A stretch of 64,000 bases of DNA. Origin: Strigamia acuminata. Taxonomy: Eukaryota; Arthropoda; Chilopoda; Geophilomorpha; Linotaeniidae. Shown piece after piece: positions 9,939 to 21,382 of this stretch; the first letter of the stretch is position 1; each line of letters starts with the position of its first letter. Position numbers and translations under genes: made by a program. Location: contig OX442314.1 of assembly GCA_949358305.1 (NCBI GenBank), positions 38,971,211-39,035,210 on the forward strand. The letters run 5' to 3'. The notes under the pieces are model-generated. The model did no database searches, was not told the origin of the DNA, and saw only the letters and a program-made list of their open reading frames with translations.

Positions 9939-12900
9939 ATGACCCGGGAAAACCACGAACTGTTTTACTGGGGAGACGTCGAGTACTTCAAAGACAAAAC
10001 ACTAACGCCAAAATCAATTCCCTTTTGCCACTCGGAGAAAGTGAGTCAAGTCGCGTGCAACGACGAACACTTGATCGTGTTACTAAACGACGGATCCGTC
10101 CACACCATCGCCCAAGGACCGCCGGTCACTCCGCAAACGTCGCAAGCCCAAACCGCCGACGCGAGTGTCCGCAGCGAAAACGTCGTCAAAAAGGTGTTCA
10201 GTCGTCGCCGACCGTCGTTGGCGGCGCTGGGCGTCGACTTGAAGCAAGTGGAATTCCTCAAGAAATCGGTCGTGACTCAAATCGTGTGTTCTTCCGTCTA
10301 CAACTTCGCCCTGACGGACAAAGGCCAAGTGTACATGTGGTCGGATTCGTCGGCCAACGACAGTTTGCTCGGACTTCTTCCGATTTACCAAAACCCGCTC
10401 CCCGAATTCCAGTCGAAGAAAGTCGTCCAAGTCGCTTGCGGTGTCCACCACTTCGTCGCACTGTGCGACGACGCCACCGTCTACTCGTGGGGTCAAAACC
10501 AGTACGGGGAACTGGGCAGACTGGTCAAGAGGGGCGAAATCGCCGACAGTTTTCGGTACCCGCGGATCGTGGACTCACTGGTCGGAATTCCCGTGGTTTT
10601 CATCACTTGCGGAGGCTACCACAGCGTGGCGCTGACCAAACTCGGTGCGATCTTCACCTGGGGTTGCAACGCCGTTGGTCAGCTGGGCCTGGGCGACGAG
10701 ATCGACCGTCCGGCGCCGTCGCCGCAGATGTCGCTCCGGCGGCAGCGAATAACGTACGTATCGTGCGGCGAATTCCACACGGCGTTTTTGAGCCAGGACG
10801 GGCAAGTGTACACGTGCGGTGCGGGCGCGGACGGTCAGTTGGGGCACAGCAACACCGAAGACACGTCGATTCCGCTGCTCGTTTCGTCCCTGGCGGCGTC
10901 GACCATCACGCAACTGGCTTGCGGACGACGGCACACGGTCGTGTACATCGGGTCGAGTAAAACGGTTTACACGTTCGGTCAGCGATGGTTCAACCAGTTG
11001 GGCTTCTGCCACGCGTCCTCTCACGACTTCTTCACGCCGTCCACCGTGCGGGGTCCGTGGAACTCGGTCGAAGAGATCCGCTCCTCGACTCATTCCTTCA
11101 GCCCGATGATGTCGGTCGTGTCGATGAGCGCGGTCACCACGCTCACCATGAAGTGTCTGTACGCGGGCAGCTACTACAGCATCGCGCAGGTCACGTCCAA
11201 GAAATCGGCGCTGGATTTCCGCAACGTGACCGGCGGAATCGTCAAATCGATCCAAACGCTGAGTCTGGACAAGGCGCGCGAGATCGCGCGCATTCCGCCC
11301 AACAAACCGATCAGCAACGACATGAAACACTACATCCAGAGCGCCTTTTCCGTCTCCAACATGAACGGATTCTTCCTGGCGGTGGACAAGAACTCCAGAG
11401 CCGAATGCACCCGCGCCGACCCGAAAATCAACGTGACCAAAATCCGCGAAGTGTTCGGCGAATTAAGCCGCGCGAAAAACCCGCTCGTTCCGGAACTCTT
11501 GTTGTGCGCCGTCGAGAACTTGATCTTCGCGCTCGGTTCCGATCCGGTCGACATCGAGGGTTTGCTCGTCTACCTAGCTCTGCCCGAGTGCCACTTTTTC
11601 CAGCAACCGTTGAATTACGCCACGGTGTCGTTGCCGTTCGCCAAAGCGTTTTGCCGCCTGCCCAAGTCGAGTCGCACGGTTCTGATCGACTGGTGGAGCT
11701 GCAACAGCGCCGAATGCTTCAAAACCCTCTCGGGAATATACAAGCAATCGCTCGTCTACGTTCTGCAGCTTGCCCCGGCCAATTCGCGCCTGGAAAACAT
11801 CCTGCGCAGCCAAACCGTGCAAATGTCCATCCGCATCCTCAGCCACTTGAGCTGGCTGAACAAAAAGCGCAGTTTGGGGCTCGACGACACGATATTCCAA
11901 GTGCCGGCGCTCGAAGAGTACGTGGATTTAGTGCAGGACTACGCCAACTGGATCAGCGAGAAAAGACAGAAAGTTATCAAGCACAAATTCCACTTTTGCT
12001 CGTATCCGTACGTGTTCGGCACCGGCGCGAAAGCCACGCTTCTGCACGCCGACGCCGAAATGCACCAACGTCGGGCCATGAAAGAGGCGGTCGAGTGGAA
12101 CGTTCTGAATCTCTTCGTGCCCGTTGGCAAGCGAAATCCCTATTTGACCATCAGGGTGTCACGAAGCAACATCGTCGGCGACACTCTCAAGCAGTTGGCG
12201 GACTGCAATCGCAAGGAAATGAAAAAGCCGTTCAGAGTTCTGTTCGACGGGGAGGAGCCGCTGGATTACGGCGGGTTGAATAAAGAGTTCTTTATGCTGT
12301 TTATGAGGGAAGTGCTGGACCCGAAATACGGGCTTTTCATCGAGTCGGAAGGGGGGACTACGTGGTTCAACCAGTTCTCGTTCGACAGCGATTCTATGTT
12401 CGCTTTGGTGGGGATTGTGTGCGGGTTGGCCGCCTATAATAAGAATTTGATCGCGGCCAAGTTTCCGCTCGCGCTTTACAAAATGTTGATTAAAGAGAAG
12501 ACGACTTTGTCGGATCTTTCCGACCTGTATCCGTCGATCATGCAGGGTTTGAGGACTCTGTTGAGGTATAAATACGAGGATTTGGAGCAGATCTTTCAGT
12601 TGACTTTCCAAGCGTCGCAAGAGTTTTACGGGAAATGTATCGACACTGAATTGAAGCCGGGTGGTGCTAAGATTATGGTGAATCAGGATAATAAGAGGGA
12701 GTATGTGCATTTGTACTTGGAGCATTTGGTTTATAGATCCGTTAAGGAGAAGATTGTGGCTTTTTCCACTGGTTTTCGCAAGGTGTGCAGCAGTTGCGTC
12801 TTGAATGTGTTCAGGTCGGATGAACTGCGGGCGCTGCTCACTGGAAATGATGAGTACAATTGGTTGACGTTCCAACTGAACACGCAGTATAGAGGAGAGT

Positions 12901-13860
12901 ATTGCAGTACTCACCCAACTATCAGAGCTTTTTGGAAAGTTTTCCACAAAATGGAGATGATGCAGAAAAAACAGTTTCTTAAGTTCGTTACAGGTGAGAA
13001 TGAGTTTTTAGTCCAAAAAATGAATTTTTTAGTCCAAAAAATAAATTTTTTAGTCCAAAAAATGAATTTTTTAGTCCAAAAAATGAATTTTTTAGTCCAA
13101 AAAATAAATTTTTTAGTCCAAAAATGAATTTTTTGGTCCAAAAATAAATTTTTTGGTCCAAAAATGAATTTTTTGGTCCAAAAATGAATTTTTTGGTCCA
13201 AAAATGAATTTTTTGGTCCAAAAATGAATTTTTTGGTCCAAAAATGAATTTTTTGGTCCAAAAATAAATTCTTTTGTCCAAAAATAAATTTTTTGGTCCA
13301 AAAATAAATTTTTTGGTCCAAAAATAAATTTTTTGGTCCAAAATTGAATTTTTTTGTCCAAAAATGAATTTTTTTGTCCAAAAATGAATTTTTTGGTCCA
13401 AAAATGAATTTTTTGGTCCAAAAATGAATTTTTTGGTCCAAAAATAAATTCTTTTGTCCAAAAATAAATTTTTTGGTCCAAAAATAAATTTTTTGGTCCA
13501 AAAATAAATTTTTTGGTCCAAAATTGAATTTTTTTGTCCAAAAATGAATTTTTTGGTCCAAAAAGATCATTAGGGAAACATTGGTTTGGATTTTTGACAC
13601 AAGCAATGCAGAGAAGCTAAGGGGTTGCTCGGAGTTATGAAAGCACAAAAATCACCTATTTTCTTGCAGGTACGGATCGCATTCCGATTATTGGTATGAA
13701 GCAAGTTAAAATGGTCGTCAGGCCGTTGACGGGAGGTGAAGAGTTTTTACCCGAGTCTCATGTTTGCTTTAATATGTTGGACTTGCCCGTCTACTCAAGC
13801 CAGAAGAAATTAAAGCATAAACTAATGCAATCCATTGGTTTTAATGAATGTACAAAATGA
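9939..13860 (+). CDS. HERC4: HERC4-like HECT E3 ubiquitin ligase
   Basis: Two exons, 9939-12993 and 13670-13860, with intron 12994-13669 (CAG/GTGAGA ... TTGCAG). Joined they give about 1081 residues; small HERC proteins have about 1050. Residues 1-370 hold RCC1-like blades (HHFVALCDDATVYSWGQNQY, TKLGAIFTWGCNAVGQLGLG, QDGQVYTCGAGADGQLGHSN). The HECT domain starts near residue 730. Exon 2 encodes the end: VTGTDRIPIIG and then PESHVCFNMLDLP, where the cysteine near residue 1051 is the ubiquitin-thioester site. It would transfer ubiquitin from E2 to substrates in the cytoplasm. The ATG at 9939 begins the open frame; the very N-terminus is less conserved than usual. An AATAAA near 14148 could end the transcript. 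HERC3 is the alternative name. Confidence 0.9.
13000..13564. repeat. 20-21 bp satellite inside the HERC4-like intron
   Basis: About 27 units of AATGAATTTTTTGGTCCAAA-type sequence. The first units are 21 bp with TTTTTTAGTCC, later ones 20 bp with TTTTTTGGTCC. A higher-order pattern repeats with a 180 bp period: the variant AAATAAATTCTTTTGTCC occurs at about 13263 and again at 13443. The exon frame happens to stay open about 40 codons into the array, which explains a spuriously long ORF. Confidence 0.95.
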
Positions 13861-14160
13861 GAATTTTAAACGTGGAAGAGATATTCCCATAGCATATAAA
13901 AATTGTAACATTTAATAATTGTTTAGTTGAAAAAAGAAGAAATATTTATATTGTGTGTATATACATACATATATAGAGATATGTACTCATATTTTATTTA
14001 TCTTTTACATTTGGACTGATTTCTTCTTCTCGTGTTTCGATCTGGAAGAAAATGTTAACAATTTTATTGTGATATATAAAATTCTATTAACATTTGGGAA
14101 AATTTGAATAGATTTTAAAATTTGTTTGCGAACGATTTTAAAAGACAAATAAAGTGACAT
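13861..14160 (+). other. probable 3' UTR of the HERC4-like gene
   Basis: AT-rich, non-coding, directly after the stop. AATAAA lies at 14148-14153. Confidence 0.5.
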
Positions 14161-16198
14161 TTGTCATGAGAAAACGATCTATTTTCTTATTTCTTTTGAG
14201 TGTGTTTAGCGCGCAACACGTGTTGCAATTCAAGTAATGGGGAAGTAAGTGGGACCCCCAAAAGAAAAAAACACGTTACGGTGTGTGGATTCGCGTCGAG
14301 TGTGTGATATTTACAATTCAAGTCGTTTACTTTAATTACAAAATCAAGTACCAAAATGTCAACAAATTCCCCCAAAAATTAAAGGCACACAAAATTATAA
14401 AAGGGATTCAGGTTCTTAAAGTTTCCTTGTTAGCGTGATAGCAATATGTAACGAGTTTTAAGCTTGAAAGATTATTTTAACGGGTCGGGGTGTTGCCAGC
14501 CTTTTAAAGGTTGTTGTGATCTCAAATGTCACCTTTGCAAATGAGATGGCAACGGTTGCCACGACGGGTCTTATCAAAACTATTCCCTATTCTAAATATT
14601 AAATGAGGAGAAATATTAATGATTAATTAATATTCCTTCTCAGGCTAAGACTTCTTAAATTGACTATTTAATCCACCTATTAATAAAATACACTTTTGGT
14701 TGTTTTGAATGAATGTTTGTTATTTATTCGGGGTGGAATCGGTTAATTATACAAATATTCGCTAAATTATATAAAACTACTCTTAATAATCAAAATGTTA
14801 GCAATAATGGAAAATACGGAAACAATCTCCTTCCACGGCGTGGCTGGCTTGTCAACGTCGCGCTTCTCCTTATTATTGCGAATGGCGTCAAATAACACTC
14901 GCAGAGGCGAGAATAGTGCCGGGAAATCCGGAAAGGACGTGCTTTCGCACTATTCAACACTACTCACGTCACTGCAAACTCCTCCTCGACGGTCAGTAGT
15001 TCGGGTAATTTCTCGGGCTTGAGAAATTCCTTGGCGGCTGGTCGTCGTGGTTCGTCTCGGGCGGCGTCTCGCAATTCGGGTCCCGTAATGGCACCGTAAG
15101 CTGCGGCGATGTCGTCCGTCTCGCGTACGTCTCACACAGTAGATTCGACTCAAAGTTCCCGTGAAACACGGTCTACCAAGAGCCAAAACTCTTCTTGATT
15201 CAACGCTCAAGGTGGCGCCCGCTTGTTGAGTACAAGGCTAAAACTTGCCAAGTTTGGTGAACCAAAATGGCCTTCTAACTCTCCAAAATTCCCAACTCAA
15301 ACTAGCTGTTTGAGCAAGAATAAATCTAGCTGACAAATCCTGTGCAGCAAGACAAATATCTAGCTAATGAATCCCAATTAGCAAGATGATAAGATCCTGT
15401 GTTGTTGGCTAACAACACAAGAAATGAATCCAAATACTTGGTATAAAATCACAATCATATTCTTACTAGGTTTTTGGTGGAACACTGGAGCAAAATATGA
15501 CATGACTGGTTTATACTGGGAAGAGACTTGAACTGGAGTTTGTGGGAACAATTTCCCCTAGATATCCCGGGCAAATTGCACCACAACTCCTTATAGGAAT
15601 CCCAATTGCACCACAACTCCTTTTGGAGAGAACAGGATGCGCACCCTGTGCAGCATCCAGGGCTGGTTGTCCAGGTAAGCTTTGCAGCCGGCTGGGTGAC
15701 TCAACATGGTGCAATATAAAATGTTAAATGAGAAATGAAGAAACCATATTTTATACGTGAAATAAAACAAGCTGATGTTTATTAATTCAAATACAATGAC
15801 TAAATATTTTTAAAAAAACATGATGATTCTTTCTTGTTAGTTTCGCAATTTCCCGGCCAATAAATATTAATAAAACACGATGATTTCTCTTAAATTGCGC
15901 AATTTTTCAGTCCTTTAAATATGAAAAACTTCTTAAAACCATGATGGTAAAAACACACAAACACACGACAAAATATAAAAATGTCTTTTCCCCTTTTCCT
16001 CATCCTCTCAGTGACCATCCAGGCCACTGCAAGGTTTAGCTTTTTTTGTTTTAGCCTCATTTCTTACTATATTTTTTCTTACTATTTGCCAGCCTTTTAT
16101 GTTTCAGCCTTTTTTAATATTTTAATATAAAATAAAATAAAGTAATTAATAAGTGATTATTTAATATGTGCCAGCACTTTAATGTTTAGCCCGTTATT
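14161..16198. other. intergenic, AT-rich, no gene recognised
   Basis: ORFs are short. A GC-richer patch at 14950-15210 encodes an arginine-rich minus-strand ORF with no domain. Near 15567-15624 a phrase of the type AATTGCACCACAACTCCTT occurs twice about 29 bp apart. A TGGCGCCCG-like string near 15212 resembles a retroelement primer site, but nothing around it supports that. Confidence 0.4.
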
Positions 16199-16630
16199 CG
16201 TTTTTCTTAACAAGGGAGTTTTGAAGCAATTCATCATTCTCGCAGGAACAAGCAACTGGAAGTTCACTCTCCATTTGTTTCGACTTCAACTCGTATTTCA
16301 AAATTCTAGAAGACCGTTTCGAGCCTTTTTTGCCATTTCTATTTCTCCTTTGCTACTGTTACCACCTTGTCTTTCGACCAGGTCGGGTTTTTAGCGCGAA
16401 GAGTTTCTCTCATTTTTACGGCAGCTCTTCGCGACCTGGTCGAAAGACAAGGTGGTAACAGTAGCAAAGGAGAAATAGAAATGGCAAAAAAGGCTCGAAA
16501 CGGTCTTCTAGAATATGGAAATACGAGTTGAAGTCGAAACAAATGGAGAGTGAACTTCCACTAATTGCTTGTTCCTGCGAGAATGATGAATTGCTGCAAA
16601 ACTCCCTTGTTATATACCACAAGAAAAACG
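16199..16630. repeat. long foldback (inverted repeat) with about 190 bp arms
   Basis: Left arm 16199-16385 and right arm 16432-16630 are inverse complements with few mismatches and two small indels near the outer end and at about 16560. The loop is about 46 bp and overlaps a second small hairpin (CGCGAAGAG/CTCTTCGCG). Minus-strand translation across the loop (TLRAKNPTWSKDKV) resembles ELRLAVHTEHPTWSEKEV of the LTR element at 34.4 kb, so the arms derive from that retroelement family. Transcription through it would give a long hairpin RNA. Confidence 0.9.
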
Positions 16631-16922
16631 TTTCGAATGCGTCGCGTAAGGACCGATGACGCTATGTAAACGTCTCGTGATTGGCCAAATAGATTTTTTG
16701 AATTCGAAAGTGTCCCCCTGGTGGTCAGTCTCGATACCGAATTGGTAATATGTGATCTCTCTGTGGTCTTTTCGAATTTGGATGCGGTTTTGGCCATGCT
16801 GCCGTGGGTTTTTGCAAATCTACGTTTTACTGGAGTTGGCAACATTGTTGCTGTTCCAGTGTCCATTGGTTGGTTCTCAGGAACTTCTTTATCCTCCTCA
16901 TCTAAAATGGGCCATTGAGCTT
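16631..16922 (-). pseudogene. LTR-retroelement fragment related to 34.7-35.0 kb
   Basis: The minus strand near 16720-16910 resembles the stretch at 34.7-35.0 kb: T/P/K-rich peptide and the phrase GAGAACCAACC/TCAGGAACTTC followed by a GGCCATT block. It lies on the same strand as the foldback-derived gag/pol tail pieces. Frames are broken. Confidence 0.5.
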
Positions 16923-16924
16923 TT

Positions 16925-17290
16925 TCTCCTTTAAAAAATACAATTTTTTCTTCAAAAAATACAATTTTTTCTTCAAAAAATACAATTTTTTCTTTAAAAA
17001 ATACAATTTTTTCTTTTAAAAATACAATTTTTCTTTTAAAAATACAATTTTTCTTTTAAAAATACAATTTTTCTTTTAAAAACACGATTTTCAACTTTTT
17101 AGGCTAAAAATTCAACTTTTTAGGCTAAAAATTCAACTTTTTAGGCTAAAAATTCAACTTTTTAGGCTAAAAATTCAACTTTTTAGGCTAAAAATTCAAC
17201 TTTTTAGGCTAAAAATTCAACTTTTTAGGCTAAAAATTCAACTTTTTAACTAAAATTTCAACTTTTTAGGCTAAAATTTCACTTTACGTA
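16925..17290. repeat. two adjacent minisatellites
   Basis: About 16925-17085 is an array of AAAAAATACAATTTTTTCTT units (18-20 bp). About 17090-17280 is an unrelated array of TTCAACTTTTTAGGCTAAAAA (20-21 bp, about nine units). They abut with almost no spacer. Confidence 0.9.
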
Positions 17291-17796
17291 AAAATTTAAC
17301 TTTTCAGCAAAAAATTTGGAAGTAACTTTTTCTAGCAATATAATAAAGACAGAATAAAAATATTTTACATTGCCACCTTGCTTTATTAGAAATCTATAGC
17401 CTAATGGAGGTCACACACAATAATAGAAAGATTTACTGTATTTTTGTTATTAACATGCTTGCATTCTACAGTATATGAAACTTTGAAACTAAAAACTTCA
17501 TTTAAATAATTTTTTTAATTTCAGAAAAGTGTTTTGAAAGAACACTGTTAAACGGTGGATTTCTCGATGGGAGGAAGATGGCAATGTCAACAGACACCCA
17601 GGCAGTGGCAGACCGTCGTGCACAACACTGGAGGAAAATGATGCCATTGCTGCAGTTTCAACAAACAATCCATTCCTAACTGCTAGAGGCATTGGAAACG
17701 ATTTAGGATTAAATTGTTCAAGACCAAACGTGTCACGGAGGCTAAAGGCTGCAGCTCTTAATGGCCGCATAGCAGCTAAAAAGGAGACCCTTCCAC

Positions 17797-19947
17797 CAGT
17801 GTTGTATCGAACTAGAACTATTAGTTCGCGTTCGCGAACTTAGTTCTTAGTTCGCGAACTAAGAACGCGAACTAGTTCGCGATTCTCAAAGAACGAAAAA
17901 AACGAACGAAGTTTGTTTTTTGGACGCGAACTACGTTCTAGTTCGTTAATTAGTTCGTTCGTCCGACGTTGTATTGCTCGGCCAATCATTGACGACTTCT
18001 ATAGTATAAGACTAGTGTAATTTCTTTAAATAAAATAACTTGTGACATTCGACCCTGATAAGCTGTTGCGTGTTTAGTCGGATTTGGTGGATTTCCAACA
18101 ATAGTCTACAATTCTATTTTGTTTCGTAATCGCTTTTTCCGAGGTCTGTGATCGTAATAATATGGAAGCTGAAGCTCAGAAGTTAATCGAAGCACGCAAT
18201 AAACCCGTATACGACGGTAAGTTTTTTCAATGCATAAGTTTCAATGGGAAGAACTTTTCTGCAAAATGTGCTATTTGCGGATTGTCGATTTCGGTAGCAG
18301 CTGGAAGCACTGCTAATTTAAAACGGCATATCACAACAAAGCATGGGACTCTATTAGCGGAATTTATCGAACACACGAAATCAGCTACACCTGCGCGAAA
18401 ACGAAAAGCAGTTGAAATTCATCCGGAATCGCACGGCAGCCAGAGAACTCTGAATTTCCCCATTTCAGATCGAATTTCCAGCAGTCAAAAGAATTGTGAA
18501 GAAGCTGTCATTCGTTTCATAATCATGCGTTGGCAACCTTTGCGATTAGTTAAAGATGATGAGTTTCGACGACTTCTTAAAACATTTAATCCGACGTATA
18601 AACCAATGAATCGTGTAACACTTGTGAAACGAATTTCCGAAAAGTATGATCAAATATTTGACCAGTTGAAAATTAATCTCGAAGCGCAAGATTATGTATG
18701 TACGACAGCAGACATCTGGACCTCTCATCGTAAAAGCTTTTTGGGGATGACCGTTCACTGGTTAAACGAAAATCTCGAAAGGAAATCGGCGGCAATTGCA
18801 GTTCAACGATTTACTGGATCACACAACTACCTTGAAATAGCTAGAAAATTGGTTTCAATTCACAACAAATACGGCCTGGATCCATCGAAAGTTACGAAAA
18901 CAATAACCGACAATGCCAGTAACTTTGTGAAGGCATTTAGGTTGTTTGAACACACCGAGTCCGATGCTGAAGCTGAAGAAATTGAAGATGAAGATGAACC
19001 GATAATTCTTCAATCGGTTGGAGATATCTTGACTGGGCCAGAATCTATAACTGAAGTAGACAGTGAATTCGATTTCGATTTAGAATTACCATCGCATCTC
19101 CGATGCAGTGCACATTCGATTAACTTAATCGCTACAGCGGATGCTGCAACGGCCTTAAAAACGAACGTATACAAGAGGCGTTACAGCAGTGCAATGTCTA
19201 AATTCCAATCGATTTGCAACAAGATGAATCGTAGCGCACAGGTTGCAGAAAAACTACATGAAGTTTGTCATCGTTTCATTCCAACTCCTGGTATAACAAG
19301 ATGGAATTCGTATTTCGACAGCATTTCTGTGCTGATCTCGCTGGAATCCAAGTTACCGAATATCTGTCAAATTACCAGTGTTGATGTTTTCACAAATCCT
19401 GAATTAGATTTTCTGAAAAGTTGGTTGCGAGTCATGCGTCCTGTTGCGACTGCGCTAGATCTAATGCAAGGGGAAAATGCGTATTTAGGAATGCTGTTGC
19501 CCACTTTAAAAGGCATCCAAGTTAATCTTTTAAATTTGCAGAATTCTTTACATTCCAATGATGTAATTTTACATCTTGTTGCAGCTGTTTCGAAAGGACT
19601 GACTAAGCGATACGATCATTTGTTCAATTACATCGATTCCGAGGGACAGATAAAGCGTAATTGTTGTGAGTACATTCTTGCAACGTGCTCATTACCAAAG
19701 TACAAACTAATTTGGGAAACTAACCTAATCAAACGAGCTAAGTGCAGAGAACTTCTTTCGAACGCAATGAACCAGTTCAATGCACCTTCACTAACATTAC
19801 CGAACCAATCTATAAGTCAAGACCTAGAACCGGACAATTGTCTTGATTATTTCTCGAATGAAAGTATAAATACTGAGACCGATGCGGTTGAGGACGAATT
19901 GAGTAGCTACTTAAATAATCGGAGTTCGGAAGTGTCATCTCTTAAGG
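17797..19947 (+). mobile_element. hAT element inserted in the Tc1 gene, right end missing
   Basis: The left end is CAGTGTTGTATCGAAC at 17797, followed to about 17960 by dense palindromic GTTCGCGAAC/ACTAGTTCG motifs. CTTCCAC flanks the insert (17790-17796 and 19948-19954; the eighth base differs), consistent with an 8 bp hAT duplication. No complement of the left terminus is visible at the right side, and the transposase stops short. The right end was apparently deleted, yet the boundary to Tc1 sequence is exact. Confidence 0.75.
18162..19945 (+). pseudogene. hAT transposase, C-terminally truncated
   Basis: An open frame of about 595 codons from the ATG at 18162. A BED finger lies at residues 25-60 (CAICGLSIS...NLKRHITTKH). 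The RNase-H-like core carries TTADIWTSHRKSFLGMTVHW near residue 185 and TITDNASNFVKAF near 245, both with hAT-type aspartates, and later HLRCSAHSINLI and RWNSYFDSI. The acidic tail DELSSYL normally precedes the hATC dimerisation segment, which is absent here because Tc1 DNA follows from 19948. No internal stop, so decay seems recent, but the product would lack its dimerisation domain. Confidence 0.85.
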
Positions 19948-20794
19948 CTTCCACAACGTCACAGACAACTGCAACTGGAATTTGCTTTTAACAAATTGCA
20001 GTGGCAAGTCCAGCAATGGCGGACAATTCTTTAGACCGACGAATCTTCCATTACAGTTGGTGGCTCTGGCTAAGTATATGTTCGCCGTCCAATTGGGACC
20101 AGATTTAACCAAAGATACATTTTTTCAAAGGTTTGATTGTTAAATTCAAAAGTTAAACATTTAGCATGATATTCACATTACTGCTTTTATATGCTGTTCT
20201 TATAGATAAGGAGTGGTCGCTTCAGCATTTCATTGCGGGCATGCATTTCTACTGATGGTTTGGGTCCAATCCATCGAATTGATGGGCACTTAAATACAGC
20301 AAAATTGGCTGACATTCTTAACGATGTTATGAAGTCAATTCAAGTTAAAAACTACTGTCTTCTTGTCTCAATTTCTTTTTAAATTGCATTAATAATATGG
20401 CAATATTTATGTTAGGTTTATTCAGGGGATGCCTGGCTGTTTCAGCAATACAGCTCCCCAATCCATACATATGGGCATATTACTGCATGGCTAGAGGCCA
20501 ACTTTTCCTTTCTAAACTGTGAACAGCTAGGTTTGCCTCCTAAAGAAACAGATATCAATCCAATTGAAAATGTATGGGCTGAAGTAAAAAAGATAATTCT
20601 ACTCCTGGTGAGAAAATAATTTCAGTCGTAGCTTTGTTATTGTTTTTTATTATTACCTGTATTACTTTTTTTGCAGCCAGTAGCCCTAAATCAAGACCAA
20701 TTATGACCAAAAATCATTCAATATTGCAAAAATCATTAAAAATTGTTAAAAATCATTAGAAATCGATAAAAATTGATTTCAAAAAATTGCTAAC

Positions 20795-20862
20795 TACTGT
20801 TCGGATAGCCGGTCGTTCACGTTTAATTATCCGACATTCGTATAATCGACATTCTACTGTAC
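20795..20862. repeat. pogo/Tigger-like terminal fragment
   Basis: The minus-strand reading TACAGTAGAATGTCGATTAT resembles the ends of pogo/Tigger elements (CAGTAGAA..TCGATTATCCG), preceded by TA. Another CTACTGTTCGGATA lies at the far side of the 68 bp. It adjoins the BTB exon. Confidence 0.35.
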
Positions 20863-20889
20863 AAACTTTGATTGCTTTATCGCTTTCAT

Positions 20890-21382
20890 TGCAGTTATTT
20901 CGTGCAAGCTGTAAAAACTCGGACGATTTAATGAGTTTGGCCACTTCCTTACTGCTGAAAGTGCACACATTTAACATGTAACCGGTATACACGTGGTCGT
21001 GAAGATCCACGCTCAACACTGGCGTCTGTGTCGTCGGACTTTCGCCTCCGCTGCCCCCGCCGCCCGGCACGAACAGCCGGTAGAAGTACTTGCTGCCGCA
21101 CGCCAAAACGTGGCGGTGCGCAGGGAACACCAGGTGGTGGCAAAGAATCTGGACGTCTGTGTACGCGTTTTGTTTGCGAAGATTGTTCAGGGATTCTCGA
21201 AAACTGATATCTTCGGAGTAGATGAGATTTGTTCTGCGCGGAAGCAGCGACCTCTTCTGTATTTCCAGCACGCTGCTAGAGTCCGTTAAGTCGTCGGTCA
21301 CCGGCATGTTTCGTTGTGGACACAGACACAGTTCTTTGAAACGGCTAAATTGCACAACAATTGCCGGATGAAACAGTGGCAT
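20890..21382 (-). CDS. BTB/POZ domain exon (partial gene)
   Basis: The ORF begins ATG at 21382 (a second, MPVTDDLTD, is at 21307). The BTB core reads NAYTDVQILCHHLVFPAHRH, then VLACGSKYFYRLF, a Gly-rich insert, and later YTGYMLN...EVAKLIKSSEFLQLA. BTB domains dimerise and often recruit cullin-3. Compared with the family, the stretch between the second strand and the YTG motif is shortened: the usual F..LL.F segment is missing. The GC-rich codons resemble HERC4, so it is probably a host gene or a recent copy. Sequence downstream of about 20890 is repeat DNA, so a splice site or break must lie there. Confidence 0.65.

Larger units (their letters stand above)
17524..20700 (+). pseudogene. Tc1-like transposase with introns, split by an hAT insertion
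   Basis: The N-terminal helix-turn-helix part (TVKRWISRWEEDGNVNRHPG, then SRPNVSRRLKAAALNGRIAA) is at 17544-17796. The catalytic part resumes at 19954 (QRHRQLQLEFAFNKLQWQVQ, then TDESSITV with the first aspartate). Apparent introns 20131-20215, 20344-20415 and 20608-20676 have GT...AG ends and join SGRFSISLRACISTDGLGPI, FQQYSSPIHTYGH and DINPIENVWAEVKK. The second catalytic aspartate of the FQQDxxPxH motif is Y; the final E of NPIENVW is kept. There are in-frame stops near 20031 and 20070. The two halves are in the same frame once the hAT and one copy of its target duplication are discounted. It is a dead element. Confidence 0.85.

Noticed and set aside
10985-12283. 432-codon plus-strand ORF inside the HERC4-like gene
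   Set aside because: It is out of frame with the HERC4-like coding sequence, R/Q/H-rich and without domains: a shadow ORF caused by GC-rich codons. The same holds for other ORFs at 9902-11330 on either strand.
12911-13648. 245-codon minus-strand ORF of repeated FIFGPKN/FLDQK
   Set aside because: It is a translation of the 20 bp intron satellite, open only because the unit lacks stops in that frame.
15180-15240. TGGCGCCCG string as a retroelement primer-binding site
   Set aside because: No LTR end, polypurine tract or gag sequence is nearby on either side.
19991-20100. Possible C-terminal continuation of the hAT transposase after 19947
   Set aside because: The sequence from 19954 translates as the Tc1 catalytic region in frame with the Tc1 N-terminus, so it does not belong to the hAT.
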